Under the pieces are notes generated by a model that saw only the letters and a list, made by a program, of their open reading frames with translations, did no database searches and was not told the DNA's origin. From the NCBI RefSeq assembly GCF_022374875.2, contig NZ_CP092427.2, positions 5,022,001-5,086,000 on the forward strand: a stretch of DNA of 64,000 nucleotides, written 5' to 3'. Made by a program: the position numbers and the translations under genes. Below, piece by piece: positions 35,984 through 44,130 of this stretch. This DNA comes from Mycolicibacterium rufum (GTDB lineage: Bacteria; Actinomycetota; Actinomycetes; Mycobacteriales; Mycobacteriaceae). Position 1 is the first letter of the stretch. Each line of letters begins with the position of its first letter.

Positions 35984-37176
35984 CACTGACCACTGCCGTC
36001 GGGGGCGTGGCCGAACGGCTGGACCGCTTGACCCGCATCGTCGAGCATTTGCGCGCCGTCGACCCCGTGGCCGAGCGCGAGCGTGTCCTGCAGTACGACG
36101 CGGTCGACGAGATCCGCCGGACCGGGGTGCTGAGCCTGCGCGTGCCGCAGCGCTACGGCGGACCCGGCGGAAGCATCCGCGATGTGCTCTCCGCCGTCGT
36201 GCATCTCGCGTCGGGGAGCTCGAACGTGGCCCAGGCGCTGCGCGCGCACTTCGGATTCTCGGAGCGGCTGCTGAGCAACCGCGCCACCGACGCTGAACGC
36301 GCGGAGTGGTTTCCGCGGATCAACGCCGGGCTGTTGATCGGCAACGCGATCACCGACGCCAAGGGGCGCGTACCGGGCAGCTCCGACACCACGGTGCTGC
36401 CGGACCGCAACGGTGTGCTGCGGCTGAACGGACAGAAGTTCTACTCGACCGGCACGCTGTACGCCGACGTCATCGCGGTGTCGGCCGTCGATGCCGCAGG
36501 CAATGACGTCCAGGCGATCGTGCCCACCGACCGGGCGGGCGTCGAATTGTTCGACGACTGGGACGGTTTCGGGCAGCGCACCACGGCCAGCGGCGGCAGC
36601 CGGTTCACCGATGTCGAGATCGCCCCGGTCGAGGTGACCACGGTGTCGGACGGGGATCACCTGGGGCACAGCACCACCTTCCTGCAGCTCTACCTGGCGG
36701 CGGTGGCGGCGGGGATCGCGGCGGCGATCCGCGACGACGCCGTCGACTACGTGCGGATCCGGGCCCGTCCTGCGGCGCACTCGGTCGCGGCGCGTGCCGC
36801 CGAGGACCCGTTCGTCCTGCACGCGGTCGGCGAGATCGGGACCGCCGCGGCCGTCGCCAGATCGCTGGTGCTGTCGGCGGCCGACGTGCTCGACGCGCTC
36901 GTCGACCAGGGCCGGGTGTTCGACGCCGACGCGCTCGCCGAGGCCGCCGTGGCCGTAGCGCAGGCGCAGCTGGTCACCGAGCGCCTGACGCTCGACGCGG
37001 CGCAACGGCTGTTCGACACCGGCGGGGCGTCGGCGACCGCGCGGAAAATCAACCTGGACCGGCACTGGCGCAACGCGCGCACGCTGGCCAGCCACAACCC
37101 GCTGGACTACAAGGCGCACGCGGTCGGCAACTACCTCGTCAACGCGGTGCCGCCGCCGGCCAACGGGTACTTCTGA
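35980..37176 (+). CDS. acyl-CoA dehydrogenase-fold (DszC/SfnC-like) flavoprotein
   Basis: A 398-residue acyl-CoA dehydrogenase-superfamily protein starting at ATG 35980 in the preceding stop. The C-terminal RHWRNARTLASHNP is characteristic of the DszC/SfnC monooxygenase branch, and YSTGTLYADV plus WDGFGQRTTASGG correspond to the flavin-site region. Such proteins oxidise sulfides, sulfones or hydroxylamines with reduced flavin. It probably acts in sequence with the LLM enzyme encoded just upstream. It ends 7 bases from the convergent AprA-like gene. Confidence 0.88.
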   Translation: MTLTTAVGGVAERLDRLTRIVEHLRAVDPVAERERVLQYDAVDEIRRTGVLSLRVPQRYGGPGGSIRDVLSAVVHLASGSSNVAQALRAHFGFSERLLSNRATDAERAEWFPRINAGLLIGNAITDAKGRVPGSSDTTVLPDRNGVLRLNGQKFYSTGTLYADVIAVSAVDAAGNDVQAIVPTDRAGVELFDDWDGFGQRTTASGGSRFTDVEIAPVEVTTVSDGDHLGHSTTFLQLYLAAVAAGIAAAIRDDAVDYVRIRARPAAHSVAARAAEDPFVLHAVGEIGTAAAVARSLVLSAADVLDALVDQGRVFDADALAEAAVAVAQAQLVTERLTLDAAQRLFDTGGASATARKINLDRHWRNARTLASHNPLDYKAHAVGNYLVNAVPPPANGYF

Positions 37177-37183
37177 GCGCCTT

Positions 37184-39871
37184 TCATCGCGCGGCTTCCA
37201 GCGCCCGGCGTGCATAGGCCCGCACGTCCGCGTCACCGTCGTCGAGGGCGCTGGTCAGCGCGGTGCGCGCGGCCTCCTCGGACGGCGCCCACCGGGTCAG
37301 GCTGAGCACCGCGGCCTTACGCACGTCGAGGTGCGGGTCGGCCAGCGCCCGCGACAACGGCGGCACAGCGGCGGTGGGGGAGGGCGCGCCCGCCAGTGCC
37401 CGTGCCGCCCCCTGGCGGATCTGCCAGGCCGACGACGCGAGCGCGTGCTCGACCGTCGCACCGTCGCTGTCCTGCCACCCGATGTCACCGATCGCGGCCA
37501 ATGCCGCCGCCCGGACCAGCGGATCCGGATCGTCGAGCAGCAGCCGTACCGTGGCCGCGCCGGCCCGCAGCGTGCCCAGCCCACCCGCGACCGCGAGGCG
37601 CACCTCACGGTTGGCGTCCCGATGCGCTCCCGCGACGCCGTCCACGTCGTCGATCGACACCAGCGCCCGCACCGCCTCGATCCGGACCCGGTGGTCGGAG
37701 TCGGTGACGGCGCGGCGGTAGGTGTTCGGGTCGCCGGCGCGCCGCGCGCTCAGCACGTAGACCGCGGCGCCGCGTACTGTGGCGTCGGTCGAATCAACAT
37801 GTGCTGCAACCGACTCGGGCGTCGGCAGCACCTCGACCAACTCCCGGATCCCTTCGGCAGCCACCCGGCGGACTCCTGCGTCCGGGTCGGCGAGGGCGGC
37901 CACGAGCGGCTCGGTGTATCCGTCGCACAGATGCTCGGTGAGCACGTCGACGGCTGTGCGTCGCACCCCCTCGTCCCCGTCGGTCAGGAAGGGCGCGAGG
38001 TCGTCGAGGGACGGCTCGTCGAGCGCAAGTACCGCCGCGATCCGCGGGGACGGGGCGGGGCCGGCGGCGTCGATCACGCGCGACACCCCGGAGGCGGGGG
38101 CCCGGCCGCCGACCAGGGCGGGCTGGGCAACAGCGATCGGTTCGTTTCCCGCGCTGGGGATGTCGTCGAGCCCGGGCACGGGAACGAAGTACGGTGCGAC
38201 GGGCCGCTTGAGGAATTCGATGTCGCCGTCGGCCGTCTTGCGCAGATTGAGGTGATAGCGCCACGCGTCGTCGTCGCGCTCCGGGAGATCACTGCGGTCG
38301 TGGTAGAGGCCCCAGCGGGATTCGGTGCGGGTCAGCGACGAGCGGGCGGCCATCTCGGCGCAGTCGCGGATGAACGACACCTCGACGGCCCGCATCAGTT
38401 CGTGGGGGGTGGTCGCGCCGATGCCCGCGACCTCGTCACGCATCCGGTCGAACGTCTCGACCGCCAGCGACAGTTTCGCGGCCGTTTTCGGGGGTGCCAC
38501 ATAGTCGTTGACGAAGCGCCGCAGCTTGTACTCCACCTGCGGTTGCGGCGGACCGTCGGGCTGCCTCAGCGGCCGGTAGATCAGCTCGTGCGCGGTCGCG
38601 ATCTGCTCGGCCGGAAGAGTCTGCGGCGCAGCCACGTCGGCCACGGTGGATGCCGCGTCCGCGCCCGCCAGCTCGCCGTAGACGAACGCGCCGATCATGT
38701 AGTTGTGCGGCACGCACGCCAGGTCGCCGGCCGCGTACAGGCCGGGCACCGTGGTGCGCGCGTTCTCGTCGACCCAGACCCCCGACGCGGAATGTCCACT
38801 GCAAAGCCCGATCTCGGAGATGTGCATCTCGATGTCATGGGTGCGGTAGTCGTGGCCACGATTGGCGTGGAACGTGCCGCGGGTCGGCCGCTCGGTAGTG
38901 TGCAGGATCCCTTCGAGTGTGGTCAGGGTCTCGTCGGGCAGATGGCTGACCTTCAGGTAGATCGGCCCACGCGCGGATTCGATCTCGCTCTTCACCTCGG
39001 CCATCATCTGGCCGGACCAGTAGTCCGAATCGACGAAGCGCTCACCGAGGGCGTTGACCTGGTAGCCACCGAAGGGGTTCGCCACGTAGGCGCAGGCCGG
39101 TCCGTTGTAATCCTTGATCAGCGGGTTGATCTGGAAGCACTCGATGCCCGACAGTTCGGCACCGGCGTGCAACGCCATCGCGTAGCCGTCGCCGGCGTTG
39201 GTCGGGTTCTCGTAGGTGCCGTACAGGTAGCCCGATGCCGGAAGGCTGAGGCGGCCGCACGCCCCCGTCGCGAGAATCACGGCCTTGGCGGCGACGACGA
39301 CGAATTCACCGCTGCGGCTGTTGAGCGCTGCGGCGCCGACCGCACGCCCGCCCGAGGTCAGCACCCGCACAGGGACAAGGCGATTCTCGATGCGGATCTT
39401 CTCCCGCATCGAGCGTTGCCGCAGCACCCGGTAGAGCGCCTTCTTGACGTCCTTGCCCTCGGGCATCGGCAGCACGTAGGAACCCGAGCGGTGCACGCGG
39501 CGCACGGCGTACTCACCGTGCTCGTCCTTCTCGAACTTCACGCCGTATCGTTCGAGCCGCTGCACCATCGCGAAGCCCCGCGTGGCGGTCTGATAGATCG
39601 TGCGCTGGTTGACGATTCCGTCGTTGGCCCGGGTGATCTCGGCGACGTAGTCCTCGGGGGTGGCCTTGCCGGGGATGACGGCGTTGTTGACGCCGTCCAT
39701 ACCCATGGCCAGGGCGCCGGAGTGCCGGACGTGTGCCTTCTCGAGCAGCAGCACTTGTGCGCCATGCTCGGCAGCGGTCAGGGCCGCCATCGTGCCGGCG
39801 GTGCCGCCTCCGACGACCAGGACGTCGCAGTCGAGGCGGACGGCGTCGGACAGGGAAGGGATCTGCATCAC
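37184..39871 (-). CDS. AprA/fumarate reductase-like flavoprotein fused to HEAT repeats
   Basis: An 895-residue two-part protein. Residues 1 to about 600 are a succinate dehydrogenase/fumarate reductase/APS reductase-type flavoprotein: FAD motif VVGGGTAGTMAA (21-26 core), ATGACGRLSLPASGY, and GLYAAGDLACVPHNYMIGAF. The last 265 or so residues are about eight or nine HEAT/PBS-lyase-like repeats with the recurring pattern ADPDxxVRxxAAxxL. The fusion is unusual, since the usual homologues lack HEAT repeats. Start is GTG 39871 or ATG 39868, overlapping the ABC ATPase stop. The ferredoxin gene at the head of the operon would be its electron partner, as AprB is to AprA. Confidence 0.85.
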   Translation of the reverse strand: MMQIPSLSDAVRLDCDVLVVGGGTAGTMAALTAAEHGAQVLLLEKAHVRHSGALAMGMDGVNNAVIPGKATPEDYVAEITRANDGIVNQRTIYQTATRGFAMVQRLERYGVKFEKDEHGEYAVRRVHRSGSYVLPMPEGKDVKKALYRVLRQRSMREKIRIENRLVPVRVLTSGGRAVGAAALNSRSGEFVVVAAKAVILATGACGRLSLPASGYLYGTYENPTNAGDGYAMALHAGAELSGIECFQINPLIKDYNGPACAYVANPFGGYQVNALGERFVDSDYWSGQMMAEVKSEIESARGPIYLKVSHLPDETLTTLEGILHTTERPTRGTFHANRGHDYRTHDIEMHISEIGLCSGHSASGVWVDENARTTVPGLYAAGDLACVPHNYMIGAFVYGELAGADAASTVADVAAPQTLPAEQIATAHELIYRPLRQPDGPPQPQVEYKLRRFVNDYVAPPKTAAKLSLAVETFDRMRDEVAGIGATTPHELMRAVEVSFIRDCAEMAARSSLTRTESRWGLYHDRSDLPERDDDAWRYHLNLRKTADGDIEFLKRPVAPYFVPVPGLDDIPSAGNEPIAVAQPALVGGRAPASGVSRVIDAAGPAPSPRIAAVLALDEPSLDDLAPFLTDGDEGVRRTAVDVLTEHLCDGYTEPLVAALADPDAGVRRVAAEGIRELVEVLPTPESVAAHVDSTDATVRGAAVYVLSARRAGDPNTYRRAVTDSDHRVRIEAVRALVSIDDVDGVAGAHRDANREVRLAVAGGLGTLRAGAATVRLLLDDPDPLVRAAALAAIGDIGWQDSDGATVEHALASSAWQIRQGAARALAGAPSPTAAVPPLSRALADPHLDVRKAAVLSLTRWAPSEEAARTALTSALDDGDADVRAYARRALEAAR

Positions 39872-40611
39872 GCAACACGCTCCGAATGGTCTAGTGCGGC
39901 GATCACGTCCGCGCGCAGGGCGGTCCGTGACACCGAGGAGTCGCGCGGACTCGGGACGTCGAGGAGCGCGCGCAGGGGGCGGCCCGCCGCACCGAGCACG
40001 GCGACACGGTCACCGAGCAGCAGGGCCTCATCGACGTCGTGGGTGACGAAGACGACCGTGGTCGGGTGGGCGCGCCAGGTGTCGATGAGCAGTCGCTGCA
40101 TCGTGGCGCGGGTCTGAGTGTCGAGCGCTCCGAACGGTTCGTCCATCATAACCGCGCGGGGCGCGCCGGCCAGGCCGCGGGCCAGTTGAACGCGTTGGCG
40201 CATACCGCCGGACAGGTTCTTGGGCAGGTACTGCTCGAAACCGGTCAGGCCCACGTCGGAGATCCACTTCAGCGCGTCCTCGCGGCGGCCCCGGCGAGGC
40301 CGTCCGGCCAGCGCGAGGGCGAGTTCGACGTTCGATTGGACTGTGCGCCAGGGTAACAGCGCGTTGTCCTGGAAGACCATCGCCCGATCACGCGACGTGG
40401 TGGTGACCCGGTCGCCGTCGGCCACGACGGCCCCTGTGTCCGGCGCCAGCAGGCCGGCCAACGCACGCAGCACGGTGGACTTGCCGCATCCCGACGGGCC
40501 GGTCAACACCAGGATCTCTCCGGAAGCGACGGTCAGATCGAGGCCGTCGACCACCGGCGCGCCGCCGTAGCTGAGGGTGAGGTCACGCAGCGTCAGGCTC
40601 ATTCCGCTCAC
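39868..40611 (-). CDS. SsuB/TauB-like ABC transporter ATP-binding protein
   Basis: A 247-residue ABC ATPase of the nitrate/sulfonate/taurine group: Walker A GPSGCGKST, Q-loop MVFQDNALLPWRTV, signature LSGGMRQRVQLARGL and Walker [16 protein letters not shown]. It powers the permease encoded immediately upstream. GTG 40611 overlaps the permease stop (GTGA); ATG 40602 is an alternative. The family import sulfonates, taurine, nitrate, cyanate or pyrimidine precursors, so the ligand cannot be fixed from this protein alone. Confidence 0.9.
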   Translation of the reverse strand: MSGMSLTLRDLTLSYGGAPVVDGLDLTVASGEILVLTGPSGCGKSTVLRALAGLLAPDTGAVVADGDRVTTTSRDRAMVFQDNALLPWRTVQSNVELALALAGRPRRGRREDALKWISDVGLTGFEQYLPKNLSGGMRQRVQLARGLAGAPRAVMMDEPFGALDTQTRATMQRLLIDTWRAHPTTVVFVTHDVDEALLLGDRVAVLGAAGRPLRALLDVPSPRDSSVSRTALRADVIAALDHSERVA

Positions 40612-41462
40612 GGGCGGCGCTCCTCGCCTCGCGGGAGCCACCGGGTCACCCGACGCCCTACTACCTCCACCGCCGCGGACGTCGCGAATCCGAGCACACC
40701 GATGGTGATGATGCCGACGAACACGTCGGGATAGGCCAGCACGGTGTAGGCCTGCCAGGTGCGATAACCGACCCCAAGCCGTCCGGAGATCATCTCCGCG
40801 GAGATCACGCAGATCCACGCGACTCCGATCCCGACCGACAGTCCGCCGAACACTCCGGGCAGGATGCCGGGCAGCACGACCCGCGAGATGACGTCCCAGC
40901 GGCTGCCGCCCAGCGTGCGCACCGAGTCCTCCCACAGCGTCGGCAGGGCCCGGACGGCGTGGCGGGTGCTGACCATGATCGGGAAGTACGCGGCGAGGAA
41001 CGTGATGAACACGATCCCGGCCTCGTCGGTGGGGAACAGCAGGATCGCGACGGGCACGATCGCGATGGCCGGGATGGGCCGGGCCAACTCGGTCAGGGGT
41101 CCGATCACATTCGCGAACGCCTTCGAGCGCCCGAGCAGGATGCCGGTGACGATCCCGGCGACGGCCGCGAGCGCGAATCCGGTCAGGATGCGAATCAACG
41201 ACTGGCCCAGATCGAGCCAGTAGTCTGCAGCGGCGAGCCGGTGCGTGAAGGCGGTGACGATGTCACCGACCGTGGGCAGGGTGTCGAACCGCAGCCAGAG
41301 CCGGACGTCTTGGGCGGTCAGCAGCTGCCAGAGTCCGATGGCCGCGGCGACGGAGGTGACCCGCACCAGCACCGACGGCCAGGATCGGCGGCGCACCGCC
41401 GGGGTGGGTGGCGTCGCGGCGACGGCCGGGTCGGCGGCTCCGAGCACGGGTGCGGTCGTCAT
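40608..41462 (-). CDS. SsuC/TauC-like ABC transporter permease
   Basis: A 284-residue inner-membrane permease with about six helices and the family signature TLGGSRWDVISRVVLPGILPGVFGGLSVGIGVAW (EAA-like loop). It belongs to the sulfonate/nitrate/taurine importer group. ATG 41462 overlaps the binding-protein stop (ATGA). The N-terminal 25 residues are a flexible alanine/proline stretch before the first helix. Confidence 0.9.
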   Translation of the reverse strand: MTTAPVLGAADPAVAATPPTPAVRRRSWPSVLVRVTSVAAAIGLWQLLTAQDVRLWLRFDTLPTVGDIVTAFTHRLAAADYWLDLGQSLIRILTGFALAAVAGIVTGILLGRSKAFANVIGPLTELARPIPAIAIVPVAILLFPTDEAGIVFITFLAAYFPIMVSTRHAVRALPTLWEDSVRTLGGSRWDVISRVVLPGILPGVFGGLSVGIGVAWICVISAEMISGRLGVGYRTWQAYTVLAYPDVFVGIITIGVLGFATSAAVEVVGRRVTRWLPRGEERRP

Positions 41463-42880
41463 ACCGCACCCGCCAGGGCTTGCCGGTAGTCGACCACGGC
41501 CGTACCGGGGTGCGCCGCGGTGTACCGTTCGGCCCCCGCCGTGGTGTCGAAGGGCAGGTGACGGCCCCCGTCGCGCACCCACACGGACTTGTCGGCGAAC
41601 CAGCGGGTGCCGAACTCGGAGTCCGGAACGTAGGCGGCGCGGACCTTTTCACCGCTGGCCCCGGCTTCCCGGATGGCCCGCAGCAGGCAGTCCGGAGTAG
41701 CGGCCGATTGCGTGGTGTCCTTGCCGTCGATCCACATCTCGCCGGCGAGTGCGGGGTCGGTGACCGGGACATCGCAGACCGGGTCGCGGCCGGTCAGCGT
41801 CGACGGATTGGCGGTGCTGCCGAGCGCGGCGTCGTAGTTCCGGCCCCGATCGGCGAACGCCTTCTTGATCGGTTCGGCATTGACGAAACCGGGGACGTCG
41901 AGCGGCGCGAACTCGCCGATTGACTGCAGATAGGGCACGTCGCCCTGGAGGGCCTGCACCAGTGACGGTTTCAGCGTGGGGTCGAAGCTGGTGCCGCCGG
42001 GACCGTTGTACAGGTAGACCACTTCGGGCGGCAGTCCGCTGCCTTCGGCGACCGCCTGCGCCGACTCCAGCGGGTGTTCGTTGAGGAAGTCGGTGGCATC
42101 GAGCTGCGCCTGCAGGAACGCGTCGAGCACCTCCGGGTGGCTGCCCGCGTAGTCGCGGCGCACCACCACACCGTGGAAGGTGGGGTAGCGGCCCTCGGCG
42201 CCGTCGTACAGAAGCGTGGCCTTGCCCTGGAAGGCGAGCAGCCCGGGCCATGCGACGAACTGTGAGAGCGCCTGCGCTTGGCCGGATTCCAGCGCCGATG
42301 CACCCACCTGCGGCTGCTGGTTGAGGACCTCGACGCCGGTCTTGGGGTCGATGCCCGCGTTGTCGAGGGCACGCACCAACGTGCCGTGGCCGGCGGACCC
42401 TACACTGGCCGAGACCTTCTGACCTTTCAGGTCGGCGATCGTTCGCGCCGGCGAGCCGGACGGGACGACCACCATGTTCAGCGACCCGGTGGGGCTGTAG
42501 CCGGTCACCGATACCAGCTCCGTGCGGGCGCGCTCGTTGGCCTGGGTCTTCGACCCGTTGATCAACAGTGGATAGTCGCCCATGGAGCCGATGTCGATCT
42601 TCTCGGCGACCATCTGGGCGGTGATGGGCGCGCCGGTGTCGTAGTCCTGCCACTCGACCTGATAGGTCACGCCGGAGGACTTCCCGATGTCGGAGAGTCG
42701 CTTCTCCAGGAACCCCTTGGCGCGCAGCAGAGTCCCTGCGGTGACGGTGTTGATGGTCTTGGACTGGTAGCCGACGACGACGCGGACGGTGCCGGACGAG
42801 GTGGACTGTGCATCCAGCGAGCAGCCGGCCACCGACATGGCGGTCACCGCGGTGAGCAGAAGGGCGAGTGCGCGTTTCAT
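41459..42880 (-). CDS. SsuA/NMT1-like binding lipoprotein with NosL-like C-terminal domain
   Basis: A 473-residue lipoprotein; lipobox SVAGC with Cys20. Residues about 33-345 form a sulfonate/nitrate-type binding domain (VGYQSKTINTVTAGTLLRAKGF; DIGSMGDYPLLINGS). From about 366 to 473 comes an extra domain that resembles NosL: Cys369, MWIDGK, Cys398 in ATPDCLLRAI, AAYVPDSEFGTRWFADKSVWV, LPFDTTAGAERYTAAHPG. NosL proteins are copper chaperones. Normal SsuA proteins end near residue 330, so this is a fusion. The ligand is unknown. Confidence 0.82.
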   Translation of the reverse strand: MKRALALLLTAVTAMSVAGCSLDAQSTSSGTVRVVVGYQSKTINTVTAGTLLRAKGFLEKRLSDIGKSSGVTYQVEWQDYDTGAPITAQMVAEKIDIGSMGDYPLLINGSKTQANERARTELVSVTGYSPTGSLNMVVVPSGSPARTIADLKGQKVSASVGSAGHGTLVRALDNAGIDPKTGVEVLNQQPQVGASALESGQAQALSQFVAWPGLLAFQGKATLLYDGAEGRYPTFHGVVVRRDYAGSHPEVLDAFLQAQLDATDFLNEHPLESAQAVAEGSGLPPEVVYLYNGPGGTSFDPTLKPSLVQALQGDVPYLQSIGEFAPLDVPGFVNAEPIKKAFADRGRNYDAALGSTANPSTLTGRDPVCDVPVTDPALAGEMWIDGKDTTQSAATPDCLLRAIREAGASGEKVRAAYVPDSEFGTRWFADKSVWVRDGGRHLPFDTTAGAERYTAAHPGTAVVDYRQALAGAV

Positions 42881-42896
42881 CGGAGGTCCCGGGCTT

Positions 42897-43127
42897 TCAT
42901 CGCAGAAGGTAGGGCATGTTGACGGTGACCGCGCCGGTGGGACAGCGAGCCGCGCAGGGCCCGCAGTACCAGCATTCGTCGACGTGCATGAACGCCTTGC
43001 CGTTGTCAGGGTTGATGGCCAGCGAGTCCAGGGGGCAGATCTCCACGCACAGGGTGCAGCCCTCGATGCACAGGGATTCGTCGATGGTGACCGGGACGTC
43101 GACGCGCTGAGTGGCCTGGGCCATCAT
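42897..43127 (-). CDS. 2[4Fe-4S] ferredoxin (AprB-like electron carrier)
   Basis: A 76-residue ferredoxin with two complete cluster motifs: Cys20, 24, 27 and 31 (CIEGCTLCVEIC) and Cys52, 55, 58 and 62 (CWYCGPCAARC). It is similar in length and layout to the iron-sulfur core of APS reductase beta subunits. It sits at the head of the operon with the AprA-like flavoprotein at its end, so it probably carries electrons to or from that enzyme. The ATG at 43127 overlaps the GntR stop and follows AGAGGAG. Confidence 0.88.
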   Translation of the reverse strand: MMAQATQRVDVPVTIDESLCIEGCTLCVEICPLDSLAINPDNGKAFMHVDECWYCGPCAARCPTGAVTVNMPYLLR

Positions 43128-43858
43128 TCTCCTCTGATCAAATTGCTGCGCAGCGTGATTCGATCACCGCGCAACCGGATGTATTCGAGATCGACGGGGC
43201 GGCCGTCGTCGAGATGGGCGAGCCGCTCGAGCAGCAGCAGGGACGCGGACTGCGGCACCTGCAGGATGGCCGCGGAGTGCGGGTCGGCCGACACGGCCTC
43301 CACTGCGACGTCGGCCCCGCCGAGCCGCTGTCCGGTGACGAGCTCGATGAGCGCGAACACGTCGTTGTGCTCCAGGGAGTGCTCCAGGACGGCGTCGCCG
43401 ATGTCCCGCGCGAGGTAGGTCATGTCCAGGCTCAGCGGCAGGTCGCCGAGATAGCGCAGCCGCTCGATGAACACGACGGGTTCGCCGGGCGCCACGGCGA
43501 GCCGGGCCGCCACCGACGGTGGGGCGCTGACGGTCATCGCGGCGCGGACCTCGTTGCGGATCTCGCCGTAGTCCTTGAACGTCTCCTTCAGCCCGACGAG
43601 GTGATTCAGCCCGTGGTCGTACTTGCGGACAGCGACCCGGGTGCCAACCTTGGGTTCGCGGTCGATAAGGCCTTCGGCCTTGAGCACGGCGAGCGCCTGC
43701 CGCACGGCGTTGCGCGACACCAGGAACTCGGCGGCCAGTTCGGATTCGGCGGGCAGCCCGTCCGGATAGCCGCCGGCGTGGATCTGGTGGCGCACGATGT
43801 CGGCCACGAGCCGCGCCTGGTCGGCGCGCGGCCGGCGTAGCGGGGTCGGCTCTGTCAA
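43124..43858 (-). CDS. GntR/HutC-family transcriptional regulator
   Basis: A 244-residue repressor: winged-helix DNA-binding domain at about residues 15-80 (GLPAESELAAEFLVSRNAVRQALAVLKAEGLIDREPKVGTRV) and a UTRA ligand-binding domain at about 95-240 (RLRYLGDLPLSLDMTYLARDIG). TTG 43858 is chosen because AAGGAGG lies about 6 bases upstream. It is the first gene of the ferredoxin-ABC-flavoprotein operon and probably an autoregulator responding to the imported compound or a derivative. Confidence 0.9.
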   Translation of the reverse strand: MTEPTPLRRPRADQARLVADIVRHQIHAGGYPDGLPAESELAAEFLVSRNAVRQALAVLKAEGLIDREPKVGTRVAVRKYDHGLNHLVGLKETFKDYGEIRNEVRAAMTVSAPPSVAARLAVAPGEPVVFIERLRYLGDLPLSLDMTYLARDIGDAVLEHSLEHNDVFALIELVTGQRLGGADVAVEAVSADPHSAAILQVPQSASLLLLERLAHLDDGRPVDLEYIRLRGDRITLRSNLIRGE

Positions 43859-44130
43859 TGTTCACCTCCTTACGGGAAAGCGCTGTTGGCGACGCTAAGC
43901 GGGGTCGGAGGCCGACTCGGCGGTGTCGCCGCGCGGACTGGTGCGACCGTCCGCATTGCGCCACCCGCGATCTGCGCGGACCTGCGCCGACCACGACGGT
44001 CGCGGTCATTGCGCCACCACTCAGGCTCTGGGCGACGTTGCGATCCCGATGAGTAGAAGTCCACGGCGTCGGCGGGCCGGTTCTCCCCGAACCGGTCGCG
44101 TCCCGTGGCGCAGCGTGATATCGAAGGAGG
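43859..44130. other. divergent intergenic region between gntR and a lipoprotein gene
   Basis: About 270 bases without a clear gene. A minus-strand frame from ATG 43957 (MRTVAPVRAATPPSRP...) ends in the TAA that is part of the gntR ribosome-binding site, so a leader peptide is possible but weak. I saw no clean dyad that could be named as a GntR operator. The region must hold the promoters of both flanking genes. Confidence 0.4.

Noticed and set aside
37331..40117. Very long plus-strand open frame (about 930 codons) opposite the flavoprotein and ABC ATPase genes
   Set aside because: It is the antisense shadow of a GC-rich coding region: composition is Arg/Gly/His/Val-rich with no family, while the minus strand has clear motifs.
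43870..43957. 28-codon minus-strand frame MRTVAPVRAATPPSRP... upstream of gntR as a leader peptide
   Set aside because: Its stop does abut the gntR ribosome-binding site, but there is no ribosome-binding site or -10 box for the frame and no informative residues; too weak to list as a gene.
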